This document shows, one piece after another, positions 27,009 to 34,825 of a stretch of DNA of 40,621 nt; within the stretch, counting starts at the first letter, position 1, and each line of letters opens with the position of its first letter. Below the pieces are notes generated by a model that saw only the letters and a program-made list of their open reading frames with translations, ran no database searches and was not told the DNA's origin. A program made the position numbers and the translations under genes. Origin of the DNA: Candidatus Moraniibacteriota bacterium (GTDB taxonomy: Bacteria > Patescibacteriota > Minisyncoccia > Moranbacterales > UBA11712); assembly GCA_028695025.1 (NCBI GenBank), contig JAQVJV010000007.1:1-40621 (forward strand), in the 5' to 3' direction.

Positions 27009-27206
27009 ATGGATGAAAACTGTCTGATTATTCCCTGTCCATGTATGGATGAATGTGCTCGCAGAGGCGTCAAGCTTTGCGAAATTTCTGAAGAAGAGTA
27101 TAGAAATTTACCTCCCTTGGACAAAAAAAGTGTTATTGGAGTAAAATCACTTTCAGATCAAGATCTTGAATTTATAGCATCATTAGCAGAGCTACTGCTA
27201 TCTTAA
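27009..27206 (+). CDS. Small Cys-rich hypothetical protein
   Basis: SD GAGGAG upstream; MDENCLIIPCPCMDECARRGVKLCEI; own terminator. Confidence 0.6.
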   Translation: MDENCLIIPCPCMDECARRGVKLCEISEEEYRNLPPLDKKSVIGVKSLSDQDLEFIASLAELLLS

Positions 27207-27231
27207 TCTGAACCAAACGAAATTTAACACT

Positions 27232-27255
27232 TGGCCCTTTCGCAGGGCCATTTTT
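27232..27255 (+). terminator. Intrinsic terminator
   Basis: TGGCCCT-TTCGC-AGGGCCA-TTTTT. Confidence 0.85.
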
Positions 27256-27294
27256 ATTTCCCGAAAAATTATCGGGTCGAAATCGCACGCAATA

Positions 27295-28350
27295 CTACAT
27301 TTTTTCCAACTCTTTGCGAAACTCTTCCAACAAATCCTCTTCATCCACTTTTCTCACAATTTCCCCTTTTTTGCAAATCAACCCCACTTTTTCACCGCCG
27401 ATGACGGCAAGGTCGGCTTCGCGCGCTTCCCCTGGCCCGTTCACCGCACAACCCATCACAGCCACGTGGATATCCTTGTCGATTCCTTCGACCATTTTTT
27501 CCACTTTTTTTGCCAGCCCTATCAAATCAATTTTTGTCCTTCCGCAAGTGGGACAGCTCGTGACGGTAATCCCTTTTTTCCTTATCCCAAGCGAGCGCAA
27601 TATTTCCCAGACAACCTTGACTTCTTCGACCGGATCGTCCGTGAGAGATACTCGGATAGTGTCACCGATTCCCTCATATAGCAAATGGCCAATGCCGATC
27701 GAGGACATGATTGTCCCTCGAAATTTCGTCCCGGCCTCGGTGATTCCAAGATGCAGAGGATAATCCACCTTTTTGCTTAGCATCTTATAGCTCTCGACTG
27801 TCCTTTCAATGTCCGAAGCTTTGAGCGAAATCACGATGTCGCGAAATTTGAGCTTTTCCAAAATTTTTATGTGCCGCATCGCCGACTCCACCATTCCTTT
27901 GGCGGTGGCTTTACCGCCGTATTTCTCCAAAATATCTTTTTCAAGCGACCCGCCGTTGATCCCAATGCGGATGGGGATATTTTTTTTCTTGCAAGCCAAT
28001 GTCACTTCCTTCACTTTTTCAATTGAGCCGATGTTTCCCGGATTGAAACGGATCTTGTCCGCTCCCTGGCGGATCGATTCAAGCGCCAAAAGATGCGAAA
28101 AATGAATATCGGCCACCAGCGGGATTTTGATCTGGGATTTTATTTTTCCGAGAACTTTCGCCGCTTCCATGTCCGGGACTGCCACGCGGATCACTTCACA
28201 ACCGGCTTTTTCAAGTTTATGTATTTGCGCGACCGTTGCTTGGACATCTTCCGTTTTTGTGTTAGTCATCGACTGTACCGCGATCGGCGCATTTCCACCG
28301 ATGAAAACATTCCCTACTTTCACTTTTCTTGTTTTTTTTCTTTTGATCAT
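27295..28350 (-). CDS. ispG: 4-hydroxy-3-methylbut-2-enyl diphosphate synthase
   Basis: IAVQSMTNTKTEDV, CPTCGRTKIDL, GCAVNGPGEAREAD. Confidence 0.97.
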   Translation of the reverse strand: MIKRKKTRKVKVGNVFIGGNAPIAVQSMTNTKTEDVQATVAQIHKLEKAGCEVIRVAVPDMEAAKVLGKIKSQIKIPLVADIHFSHLLALESIRQGADKIRFNPGNIGSIEKVKEVTLACKKKNIPIRIGINGGSLEKDILEKYGGKATAKGMVESAMRHIKILEKLKFRDIVISLKASDIERTVESYKMLSKKVDYPLHLGITEAGTKFRGTIMSSIGIGHLLYEGIGDTIRVSLTDDPVEEVKVVWEILRSLGIRKKGITVTSCPTCGRTKIDLIGLAKKVEKMVEGIDKDIHVAVMGCAVNGPGEAREADLAVIGGEKVGLICKKGEIVRKVDEEDLLEEFRKELEKM

Positions 28351-28351
28351 G

Positions 28352-29431
28352 CTATTTTTCCCGACTGATTATATATTCCGCGATCCCCGCGAAAAAATCT
28401 TTGGCTTCCTCGTTTTTGAAATCAACTTTTTCAAGCGCGGCAATGGATTCCTCCACGAATTTCCTGGCCAAATTTTCCGAATACTCAAGCGATCCGGTTT
28501 CGCGGATGATCTCGCGAAATTCTTCCACGTCGCGTTCAGTGATATTTTCCCGGTTGAGACAGCTTTTGATGATCTTTTTTTGCTCCCGATTGCCATTTTC
28601 AAGAGCTTTCACGAGAAGCAAAGTCTGTTTTCCCTCCATAATATCCGACCCGACCGGCTTTCCGATTTTTTTCTCATCGCCGAAAATCCCCAGGATATCG
28701 TCCCTGATCTGAAACGCTTTCCCGAGCGGCAAGGCATAATCGGAAAATTGCTGAAGATATTCCTTTTCCGCGCCCGCGAGCACCGCTCCCAAATGCATCG
28801 GCCCTTCGAAGGTGTACCGAGCCGTTTTCCCTTCGTGCATTTTGAGAATTTGTTCTTCCGTCGCTTCCCCGGCATGGCTCATGATCACGTCAATCATTTC
28901 TCCCGGGATAGTGACAAAAACAATTCTCTGCAACTGGTCAAGCGCTTTCAAAATCGTTTCCGCCGGAAAATCGGCATTGAAAATGATATCGCAAGCCATC
29001 GAAGCCGCCAAATCTCCCGAAACAATTGCCATCGAATTCCCGAAGTGATCACTGTCTTTCACGAGGCTTAATTTTTTCCCGATTTTTTTGTAGCGTTCGT
29101 GGATCGTCGCCACCCCGTGCCGGCTGGCATCTTTGTCGATGATATCGTCATGGATCAGCAGGAACGAATGCAAAAGTTCCATCGACATCGACGCCTTCAC
29201 AACCTTTTCTTCATCTTTCCCGCCAACCGCAAGATAGCTATAGTACATCACCGCCGGACGGATCCTTTTCCCGCCGGAAACCGTATAATCCCGGATCATC
29301 TCCACCGCTTCTTCCGCTACCATGTCCAGTTCCCCCGCCTCTTTCAATTTTTCGCGAAAAAAAGCCTCGAGATGAGGATCGAAACGGATTTTATAGTTTT
29401 TGAGAAGCTCAATAGCGTGCATATAAGTCAA
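28352..29431 (-). CDS. Polyprenyl synthetase (trans-isoprenyl diphosphate synthase)
   Basis: GGKRIRP, LIHDDIIDKDASRHG (first DDxxD), FQIRDDILGIFGDEKKIGK. Confidence 0.95.
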   Translation of the reverse strand: MTYMHAIELLKNYKIRFDPHLEAFFREKLKEAGELDMVAEEAVEMIRDYTVSGGKRIRPAVMYYSYLAVGGKDEEKVVKASMSMELLHSFLLIHDDIIDKDASRHGVATIHERYKKIGKKLSLVKDSDHFGNSMAIVSGDLAASMACDIIFNADFPAETILKALDQLQRIVFVTIPGEMIDVIMSHAGEATEEQILKMHEGKTARYTFEGPMHLGAVLAGAEKEYLQQFSDYALPLGKAFQIRDDILGIFGDEKKIGKPVGSDIMEGKQTLLLVKALENGNREQKKIIKSCLNRENITERDVEEFREIIRETGSLEYSENLARKFVEESIAALEKVDFKNEEAKDFFAGIAEYIISREK

Positions 29432-29503
29432 GATCTATAGCCAACTCTTCCTTTTTCTAAAGGGGGATTTCACTTATCCACATCATAAGATTTTATTTTG
29501 GGG

Positions 29504-29534
29504 TTGACAAGGGAGGGGAAAAGTTTAATAATAT
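29504..29534 (+). promoter_or_regulatory. Putative promoter of the small zinc-ribbon gene
   Basis: TTGACA followed by overlapping TAATAA/TAATAT -10 candidates. Confidence 0.55.
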
Positions 29535-29588
29535 TCGATAGTTAGTACTACTACTAATCAAAATCTATACTAGTCAGGAGGAAGAACT

Positions 29589-29825
29589 TTGAGGTGCGGA
29601 CATAAGAACTGGATTACTGGAAAAAGATGTAGAAATTTTCTTGGGGATGCAACCAAAATGGAACCCGGAACCATAGTGACTTGCTCTGGATGCGGACAAA
29701 AAACAAAAGTGAACCGTCTTCACATTGAACTGGACAAAAAAATGCAACGAAAATCATTTGAGGCGGGTTTAGAACCCGCGTCTCCTCGCGCTCTTTTTGT
29801 AGGTCACTCTTTTATGGATTCCTAA
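29589..29825 (+). CDS. Small zinc-ribbon protein (TTG start)
   Basis: AGGAGG SD 6 nt before TTG; CGH...CRNF...CSGCGQKTKVN; C-terminal tail covers a hairpin so the true stop is less certain. Confidence 0.6.
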   Translation: MRCGHKNWITGKRCRNFLGDATKMEPGTIVTCSGCGQKTKVNRLHIELDKKMQRKSFEAGLEPASPRALFVGHSFMDS

Positions 29826-29862
29826 ATTTAACCTCTCTCCTAGAACCTAGAATAGTAGCTTT

Positions 29863-29895
29863 AGCCCTCCGCAAAACGCTGCCGAGGGCTTTTTT
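29863..29895 (+). terminator. Intrinsic terminator
   Basis: AGCCCTC...GAGGGCT + T6. Confidence 0.8.
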
Positions 29896-29917
29896 ATTTG
29901 CAAAAATAAAAATTCTG

Positions 29918-29989
29918 TGACCCCAACGGGAATCGAACCCGTGTTACCAGGATGAGAACCTGGCGTCCTGGCCGCTAGACGATGGGGCC
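29918..29989 (-). tRNA. tRNA-Glu (CTC)
   Basis: Minus strand GGCCCCA...TGGGGTC acceptor, anticodon loop TTCTCAT, T-arm GGTTCGATTCC. Confidence 0.93.
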
Positions 29990-30055
29990 ATTTGCAGTAT
30001 TCAAAATACAAGAAAAATATATATTTGTCCATAAAACAAGAATTTCGGCAAATTG

Positions 30056-30105
30056 AAAAGCCCCGGGCTTGTTATCTGAACGATGTCAGACACAGACGCC
30101 GGGGC
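30056..30105 (-). terminator. Long terminator-like hairpin downstream of the small Cys-rich operon
   Basis: GCCCCGG...CCGGGGC arms with internal CTGA/TCAG pairing, TTTT on the minus side. Confidence 0.6.
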
Positions 30106-30152
30106 CTATTTTCGGTTTTTTGAGTCTCATTTTTTCTCCCCTTTTTTCATTT

Positions 30153-30476
30153 TCATAGTGTTGCATGATGCACCATCCTTTCAGGTTGATACCTGACGTC
30201 CCACGCAACCATGAGGGTCATAAATTCTTTTGCGTCTTCACTGGTTGGGTTGGGGTTGGTGCACATTGTCCGCCAACAGCAATTTCTATCACAATACCCT
30301 TCACAAGTTTTAAAGCAAGGAGAATTTCCTTCTCGAATTTGCCTAGTCCTTATGAATTGGATAAATCGATCTCCCAGACATTTTGGGCAAAGTCCATGAC
30401 TGTCGGCAACAGAATCGCCATCAGATACATACGGATGGCCGCATCCAATGCAACCACGCATAGATTTTTCAAACAT
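30153..30476 (-). CDS. Cys-rich zinc-ribbon-like hypothetical protein
   Basis: CIGCGHPY...LCPKCLGDR...CEGYCDRNCCWRTMC; SD GGGAGA upstream of ATG. Confidence 0.6.
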   Translation of the reverse strand: MFEKSMRGCIGCGHPYVSDGDSVADSHGLCPKCLGDRFIQFIRTRQIREGNSPCFKTCEGYCDRNCCWRTMCTNPNPTSEDAKEFMTLMVAWDVRYQPERMVHHATL

Positions 30477-30651
30477 GGCTGTCTCCCTTTAAGCCGACAT
30501 CACCGGCAACCTTAGATCTTGCTTCGTAGCAGGCGGTTTTCGGGCCGTAAAGCACCAAATGCCTAACCACCATCGCGTGACGCTCCCGAAGAGGGAGTTG
30601 GAAATAAAGATCACTCGACATGAGCGATCTAATTATCTCTCTGAAAGTCAT
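30469..30651 (-). CDS. Small hypothetical protein (start MTFREIIRSLM)
   Basis: AAGGGGG SD before ATG 30651; 4-codon-scale overlap with the next gene; the longer ORF to 30816 reads through a structured leader. Confidence 0.55.
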   Translation of the reverse strand: MTFREIIRSLMSSDLYFQLPLRERHAMVVRHLVLYGPKTACYEARSKVAGDVGLKGDSHV

Positions 30652-30680
30652 AACCCACCCCCTTAAAATTTTTTTATATT

Positions 30681-30727
30681 TTCTCTCGCCCAAGAAACTA
30701 TGCTTCATAATTTCCTCGGCGAGAGAA
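30681..30727 (-). other. Strong leader hairpin
   Basis: Minus strand TTCTCTCGCCGAGGAAATTATG-AAG-CATAGTTTCTTGGGCGAGAGAA, about 21 bp, two G-U wobbles only in the minus sense. Confidence 0.7.
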
Positions 30728-30745
30728 GCTATATTTTGGGAGTCA

Positions 30746-30856
30746 ACCCCGCACCAGTTCCCATAATTATTCTTGCTATTATTCAAGGCTAACTGCAAAA
30801 CGGCTTCGCCTTGCACGATTGCCTACTAATAATTATCACCAGAACTGGTGCGGGGT
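30746..30856. repeat. Palindromic element copy B (related to the rsmH insert)
   Basis: ACCCCGCACCAGTTC...GAACTGGTGCGGGGT 15-bp perfect TIRs plus AATAATTAT inner arms. Confidence 0.75.
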
Positions 30857-31034
30857 AAAAAAAAGCGACCGCATGAAAAAACCGAATCGCTTATCTTCAA
30901 GTTTCAAGGTACAACGGTTATCCCCTATTTTTACCCAGTTAAACTCGCAAAGCGAATATATCAACCGGGGTCTTTTCACAACCGTGGTACCTCGCCATAT
31001 TTGACATGATTTTTGTTTTCGAAGAAGTGCTGGT
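30857..31034 (-). ncRNA. Candidate orphan structured RNA (about 178 nt)
   Basis: Promoter upstream, nested helices GGTACCACGGTT/AACCGTTGTACC and CGGTTGA-TAT-ATTCGC-TTT-GCGAGT-TTAACTG, terminator AAGCGATT...GGTCGCTT+T8. Confidence 0.6.
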
Positions 31035-31040
31035 TCTTTT

Positions 31041-31070
31041 ATTTTAGGCTTGTTTCAGAAAAGCTGTCAA
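31041..31070 (-). promoter_or_regulatory. Promoter of the candidate ncRNA
   Basis: TTGACA-N18-TAAAAT on minus strand. Confidence 0.65.
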
Positions 31071-31116
31071 GAGGCAGTTATCCACATTTTTTTAGCTTGA
31101 ATTGGCTATTTTTCGC

Positions 31117-32409
31117 CTATTGTCCCGGAAGCCATTTTTTCGCTTCTTCCGGATGGAGCATAACTTCTTTGGATATGATCTCCATTTTCATTCCTCGGGA
31201 TCCTTTCACTAAAATCACATCCCCTTCTTGAAGCATATTTTGGATAGGGTTCTTTGCTTCAATCGGGGTATGATAGCAGATTATTTTCGAATTGTCAAGG
31301 CCAGTCTTTCCTGCTTCGTCGGCAATGAAACGCGCCCGCTCACCCACCGCAATCAAAACATCCGCCACTTCCGCCGCTTTCCTCCCCACTTCGCGATGTC
31401 CCTCTTCCGTTTTTTCACCGAGTTCAAGCATATCCCCCAAAACGGCAATTTTTCTCCGCGCGTCAATCTTTTCCAAAACTTCAAGCGCGGCGAGCATCGA
31501 TTGCGGCGCGGCATTATAGCTATCCTCAATAATCATCGTGTTTTTAATCCCTTCAATAAGGTTGAGCCTCCCGGCTGGAGAGCGGAAGTCCCGGATCGCG
31601 GCGGCAATCTGCACAAGATTCATATTGAAACCGATCCCGACCGCCGCCGCCGCCAGCACCGCCGAAATTTGCGGCCGTCCGACCGAATGAAGAAGCCGCA
31701 TGGGAATCGTCGTTCCTTGATAGCTCAACTTGAAGCTCACTCCCCGGATTTTGTTCATGCTTCCGCCCATTCCGTCCGCCGTTTTCTCATAGCCGAAAAA
31801 TATGTCCGAAGCGCGCACGTCCGCGTCTTCCGAAAAGCCGAAGGATATTTTCCGCGCTTTCACTTTCTCCGCCATCTTCCGAATTTCCTTGTCATCCCAA
31901 TTGAGGATCGCCACGCCGTTTTTCCCAAGTGTCCGGACAAGCTGGCTTTTCTCCCGCGCAATCGATTTCTTGTCTTTGAAAAACTCCAGGTGGCTTATTC
32001 CGACCGCTGTCACCACCCCCGCCTCCGGATGGAGGAAATCAACCAGATATTTGATGTCGCCCGGACGATCCGCCCCCATTTCAAGCACCAGTATCTCCGG
32101 ATATTTTTCCCGGGAGCCGAAAAAAGCGATTGAAAACGCTTTCAAGATGGCCAAAAACCATTGGGAAAAACTTCCGCCCCCGCCATCAAGGCCCAAGACA
32201 GTGAGCGGAAGGCCAATTTCATTGTTGTAATTCTTTTCATTCCTGCGAACCCGGTACTTGGCGGAAAGGACGGCATAAACCGCTTCTTTGGTGGAAGTTT
32301 TTCCAACTGATCCGGTGATGCCAACCACCCGCGGTTTGAACCGCGCGAGAGCCTTCGCAGCAAAATATTTGAGAATTTTTTCGAGCAATATCAGTTTTTT
32401 GGATTTCAT
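31117..32409 (-). CDS. murF: UDP-N-acetylmuramoyl-tripeptide--D-alanyl-D-alanine ligase
   Basis: GITGSVGKTSTKEAV, EMGADRPGDIKYL, EDSYNAAPQSMLAAL. Confidence 0.95.
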   Translation of the reverse strand: MKSKKLILLEKILKYFAAKALARFKPRVVGITGSVGKTSTKEAVYAVLSAKYRVRRNEKNYNNEIGLPLTVLGLDGGGGSFSQWFLAILKAFSIAFFGSREKYPEILVLEMGADRPGDIKYLVDFLHPEAGVVTAVGISHLEFFKDKKSIAREKSQLVRTLGKNGVAILNWDDKEIRKMAEKVKARKISFGFSEDADVRASDIFFGYEKTADGMGGSMNKIRGVSFKLSYQGTTIPMRLLHSVGRPQISAVLAAAAVGIGFNMNLVQIAAAIRDFRSPAGRLNLIEGIKNTMIIEDSYNAAPQSMLAALEVLEKIDARRKIAVLGDMLELGEKTEEGHREVGRKAAEVADVLIAVGERARFIADEAGKTGLDNSKIICYHTPIEAKNPIQNMLQEGDVILVKGSRGMKMEIISKEVMLHPEEAKKWLPGQ

Positions 32410-32491
32410 AACGGAAGCTTTAAAGACTAAATTTAAAATTTTTTCACTTAAACTTCATTTCAAATTGAAAATTTTAAACTTCAAATTTTGA

Positions 32492-34375
32492 TTAATCTTT
32501 CTTCTTGTCTTTATTTTTATCTTTTTTTTCTTCTACGGGTTGGGCCGGCTGCTCCGGCTGCGTTTCTTCTTCAACCGGCGTTTGATATATTGAAACATCA
32601 TGCGTCGCGTTGAAAAGATCCACGTCTTTCTGGGAATATTCTTCCGTCGGCTCGACATTGTAATAATCTAGCAGGAATTTCGCCATTTCGCCAAATGTCG
32701 GCGCGGCGCTTGATTCCGCCCATTCCACATTCTTCGGATTGTCCAATTTCACGAGCATCGCGAACTTCGGGTCGTAAGCCGGCGCATAACCGGCAAAGGA
32801 ACCGATATGCTGGTCTTCTTCATATCCTCCGCCTTCTTTTTTCGGAACCTGGGCTGTTCCCGTTTTTCCGGCAACAAGATAGCCCGGAACGCCCGCCCGC
32901 TTTCCGTGCCCGTTTTGCACCACGCTTACAAGCATGCGCGTGAGATCAAGGCTCGCGTCTTTGGAAATAACGCTCCGCACAATTTCCGGTTCGATATCTT
33001 CTTCTTTGCCTTCATCATGCTCAATTTTTTCTATCAGATGCGGTTTCATCAAATTTCCCCCGTTGGCAAAAACCGCGAAAGCCGCGGCCATTTGAAGCGG
33101 CGTCACCGAAATTCCCTGGCCGAACGAAGCCGTGAAAGCGTTGATATCCCGGAGCGATTCAAGACCGGAGATATTCCCCCTCGCTTCGCCGATCGCATCA
33201 ATCCCGGCTTTTTGGCCGAACCCGAAATTTTTCACGTAATCCAAAAACCGGGTGTTTCCGAGCAATTTTTCCACATAGATCGCTCCCGTGTTGAGCGATT
33301 TTTCCAGCACTTCCGTCATTGTTTGCGTCCCATTGGCCTTGAGATCGGAGTTTTTGATCGTATATCCAGCTTCATTCACTTCTCCGGTGTCAACATAAGT
33401 CGTGTCCGGCTCCACTTGATCCGCATCCAGGCCGGCCGCCATCGTAATCGCCTTGAAAATCGACCCGCATTCATATGTTCCGCTCACTGCCGGATTGGAG
33501 AAAACGGAAATATCCTCCACTTGCGAAAAATCATTCGGATTGAAATCCGGCACTGAAGCCATGGCAATCACTCCGCCGGTTTTCGGATCAAGAATCACGA
33601 TGCTTCCCCGATCGGCTTCATATTTTTCCAACGCCTTCTTGAGGGCCATTTCCGCCCGGTACTGGACAGTATGGTCAATCGTTAGATAAAGGTCGGCTCC
33701 GTTTTTCGATGGCTGGATGTTTTTTTCCCCGATCGATATCCAGCGGCCGCCCGTGTCCTGTTCCTGCTCCAAATGTCCGGGAACACCCGCGAGCTCTTGG
33801 TCATAGTAGGCCTCAAGCCCGTATCTTCCGACAGTCTTTTCACCGTCCGATCCGACAAAACCGATGACTTGGGAGGCGAAATTTCCTCCGGGATAGTATC
33901 TTTCGGGCTCCGGAGAAAAATATATCCCGCTCAATTTCCTTTCTTTTATCCTGTCAGTTTGTTCATCGGGAACTTTGTGCTGGATGACAGCATACCAACC
34001 GTCCGGCTGATCTAGTTTTCTCTCAATTTCACCACTATCCAGCTGTAAAATATCCGCCAAAGCGCCGGCCGCGGTTTTCGGATCTTCAACTTCCCGCGGA
34101 ACCGCAAAAACCAATGACAGATCCCGATTGATAGCCACCGGAAAATATCCGCTTCCGTCATGGGCAAAAATCTCGCCCCGCTTGGGTATCAGTTCCTGGC
34201 CGTTCCGATGCTGGTCATCTGCCATTTCCCGGTAGTAAGTATGGGCTTTTATTTGAAGGAAATACAGCCTCACAAAAACGGCAAATGCGCCCGCCAACAC
34301 AAAAAAAACCAGGATATAAATCCGGAAATTGGCTTTGAAAGACCATTTTTTGTCTTTTGTATTCTTCGCCACCAT
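32492..34375 (-). CDS. ftsI: Penicillin-binding protein 2 / FtsI transpeptidase
   Basis: SGTYECGSIFKAIT (SxxK), KSLNTGAI (SxN-like), KTGTAQ. Confidence 0.93.
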   Translation of the reverse strand: MVAKNTKDKKWSFKANFRIYILVFFVLAGAFAVFVRLYFLQIKAHTYYREMADDQHRNGQELIPKRGEIFAHDGSGYFPVAINRDLSLVFAVPREVEDPKTAAGALADILQLDSGEIERKLDQPDGWYAVIQHKVPDEQTDRIKERKLSGIYFSPEPERYYPGGNFASQVIGFVGSDGEKTVGRYGLEAYYDQELAGVPGHLEQEQDTGGRWISIGEKNIQPSKNGADLYLTIDHTVQYRAEMALKKALEKYEADRGSIVILDPKTGGVIAMASVPDFNPNDFSQVEDISVFSNPAVSGTYECGSIFKAITMAAGLDADQVEPDTTYVDTGEVNEAGYTIKNSDLKANGTQTMTEVLEKSLNTGAIYVEKLLGNTRFLDYVKNFGFGQKAGIDAIGEARGNISGLESLRDINAFTASFGQGISVTPLQMAAAFAVFANGGNLMKPHLIEKIEHDEGKEEDIEPEIVRSVISKDASLDLTRMLVSVVQNGHGKRAGVPGYLVAGKTGTAQVPKKEGGGYEEDQHIGSFAGYAPAYDPKFAMLVKLDNPKNVEWAESSAAPTFGEMAKFLLDYYNVEPTEEYSQKDVDLFNATHDVSIYQTPVEEETQPEQPAQPVEEKKDKNKDKKKD

Positions 34376-34413
34376 GTCTATTGGTCGTTGTTCATTGATT
34401 TTTGTCCGTTGAT

Positions 34414-34779
34414 CTATTTCATCGCTACGTTTCCGGGCAAAGACATATAGCTCACGTCTTTGGGCGCGGTCATATTCAAATTTTTGGCTTTTTCCTCAAT
34501 GTCATACATTGATCGCAACTGCGCTTCTTTGATTTGCAATTTTTCATTGTCGTCTTTGAGCTGATCCACCTGTTTTTCCAAATCCCGGATCTGATACCCC
34601 TGTGTCGCCACTTGGTTCACTTCAAAAATATAAGCCACTCCGAAAGCGCAAATCATCACAACCAGGAAAAAATTCAAAGTCGTCCAGCCTGTTTTTGCGG
34701 GCTGTTTTCGGCGCGCTTTTTTCTTTTCCCCAAATGTCATGGGGTTTGCGTGCGCGATGGATATTTGAGTGGCATTCAT
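34414..34779 (-). CDS. FtsL/DivIC-like septum formation protein (ORF open to 34842)
   Basis: Single TM followed by a coiled coil (LEKQVDQLKDDNEKLQIKEAQL); position between rsmH and ftsI. Confidence 0.75.
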   Translation of the reverse strand: MNATQISIAHANPMTFGEKKKARRKQPAKTGWTTLNFFLVVMICAFGVAYIFEVNQVATQGYQIRDLEKQVDQLKDDNEKLQIKEAQLRSMYDIEEKAKNLNMTAPKDVSYMSLPGNVAMK

Positions 34780-34825
34780 TGGACTTGCGTCCCCCCGAGT
34801 TATTTTTTTGTTTTTTATTTTTTGT

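Noticed and set aside
29745-29825. C-terminal tail FEAGLEPASPRALFVGHSFMDS of the 29589 ORF as a functional domain
   Set aside because: The DNA here is a GCGGGTT-TAG-AACCCGC hairpin and the peptide resembles commonly seen palindrome/tRNA read-through translations; kept only as part of the ORF with lower confidence.
30652-30816. N-terminal extension of the 115-aa ORF (MQGEAVLQLALNNSKNNYGNWCGV...)
   Set aside because: It reads through the palindromic element and leader hairpin; the ATG at 30651 has a good SD and is the better start.
30908-30994. GAGGTACCACGG on the minus strand considered as a T-box motif
   Set aside because: It resembles the GGTACCACGG part of T-box antiterminators, but the full AGGGUGGNACCGCG context, Stem I features and a downstream aminoacyl-tRNA synthetase or amino-acid gene are absent.
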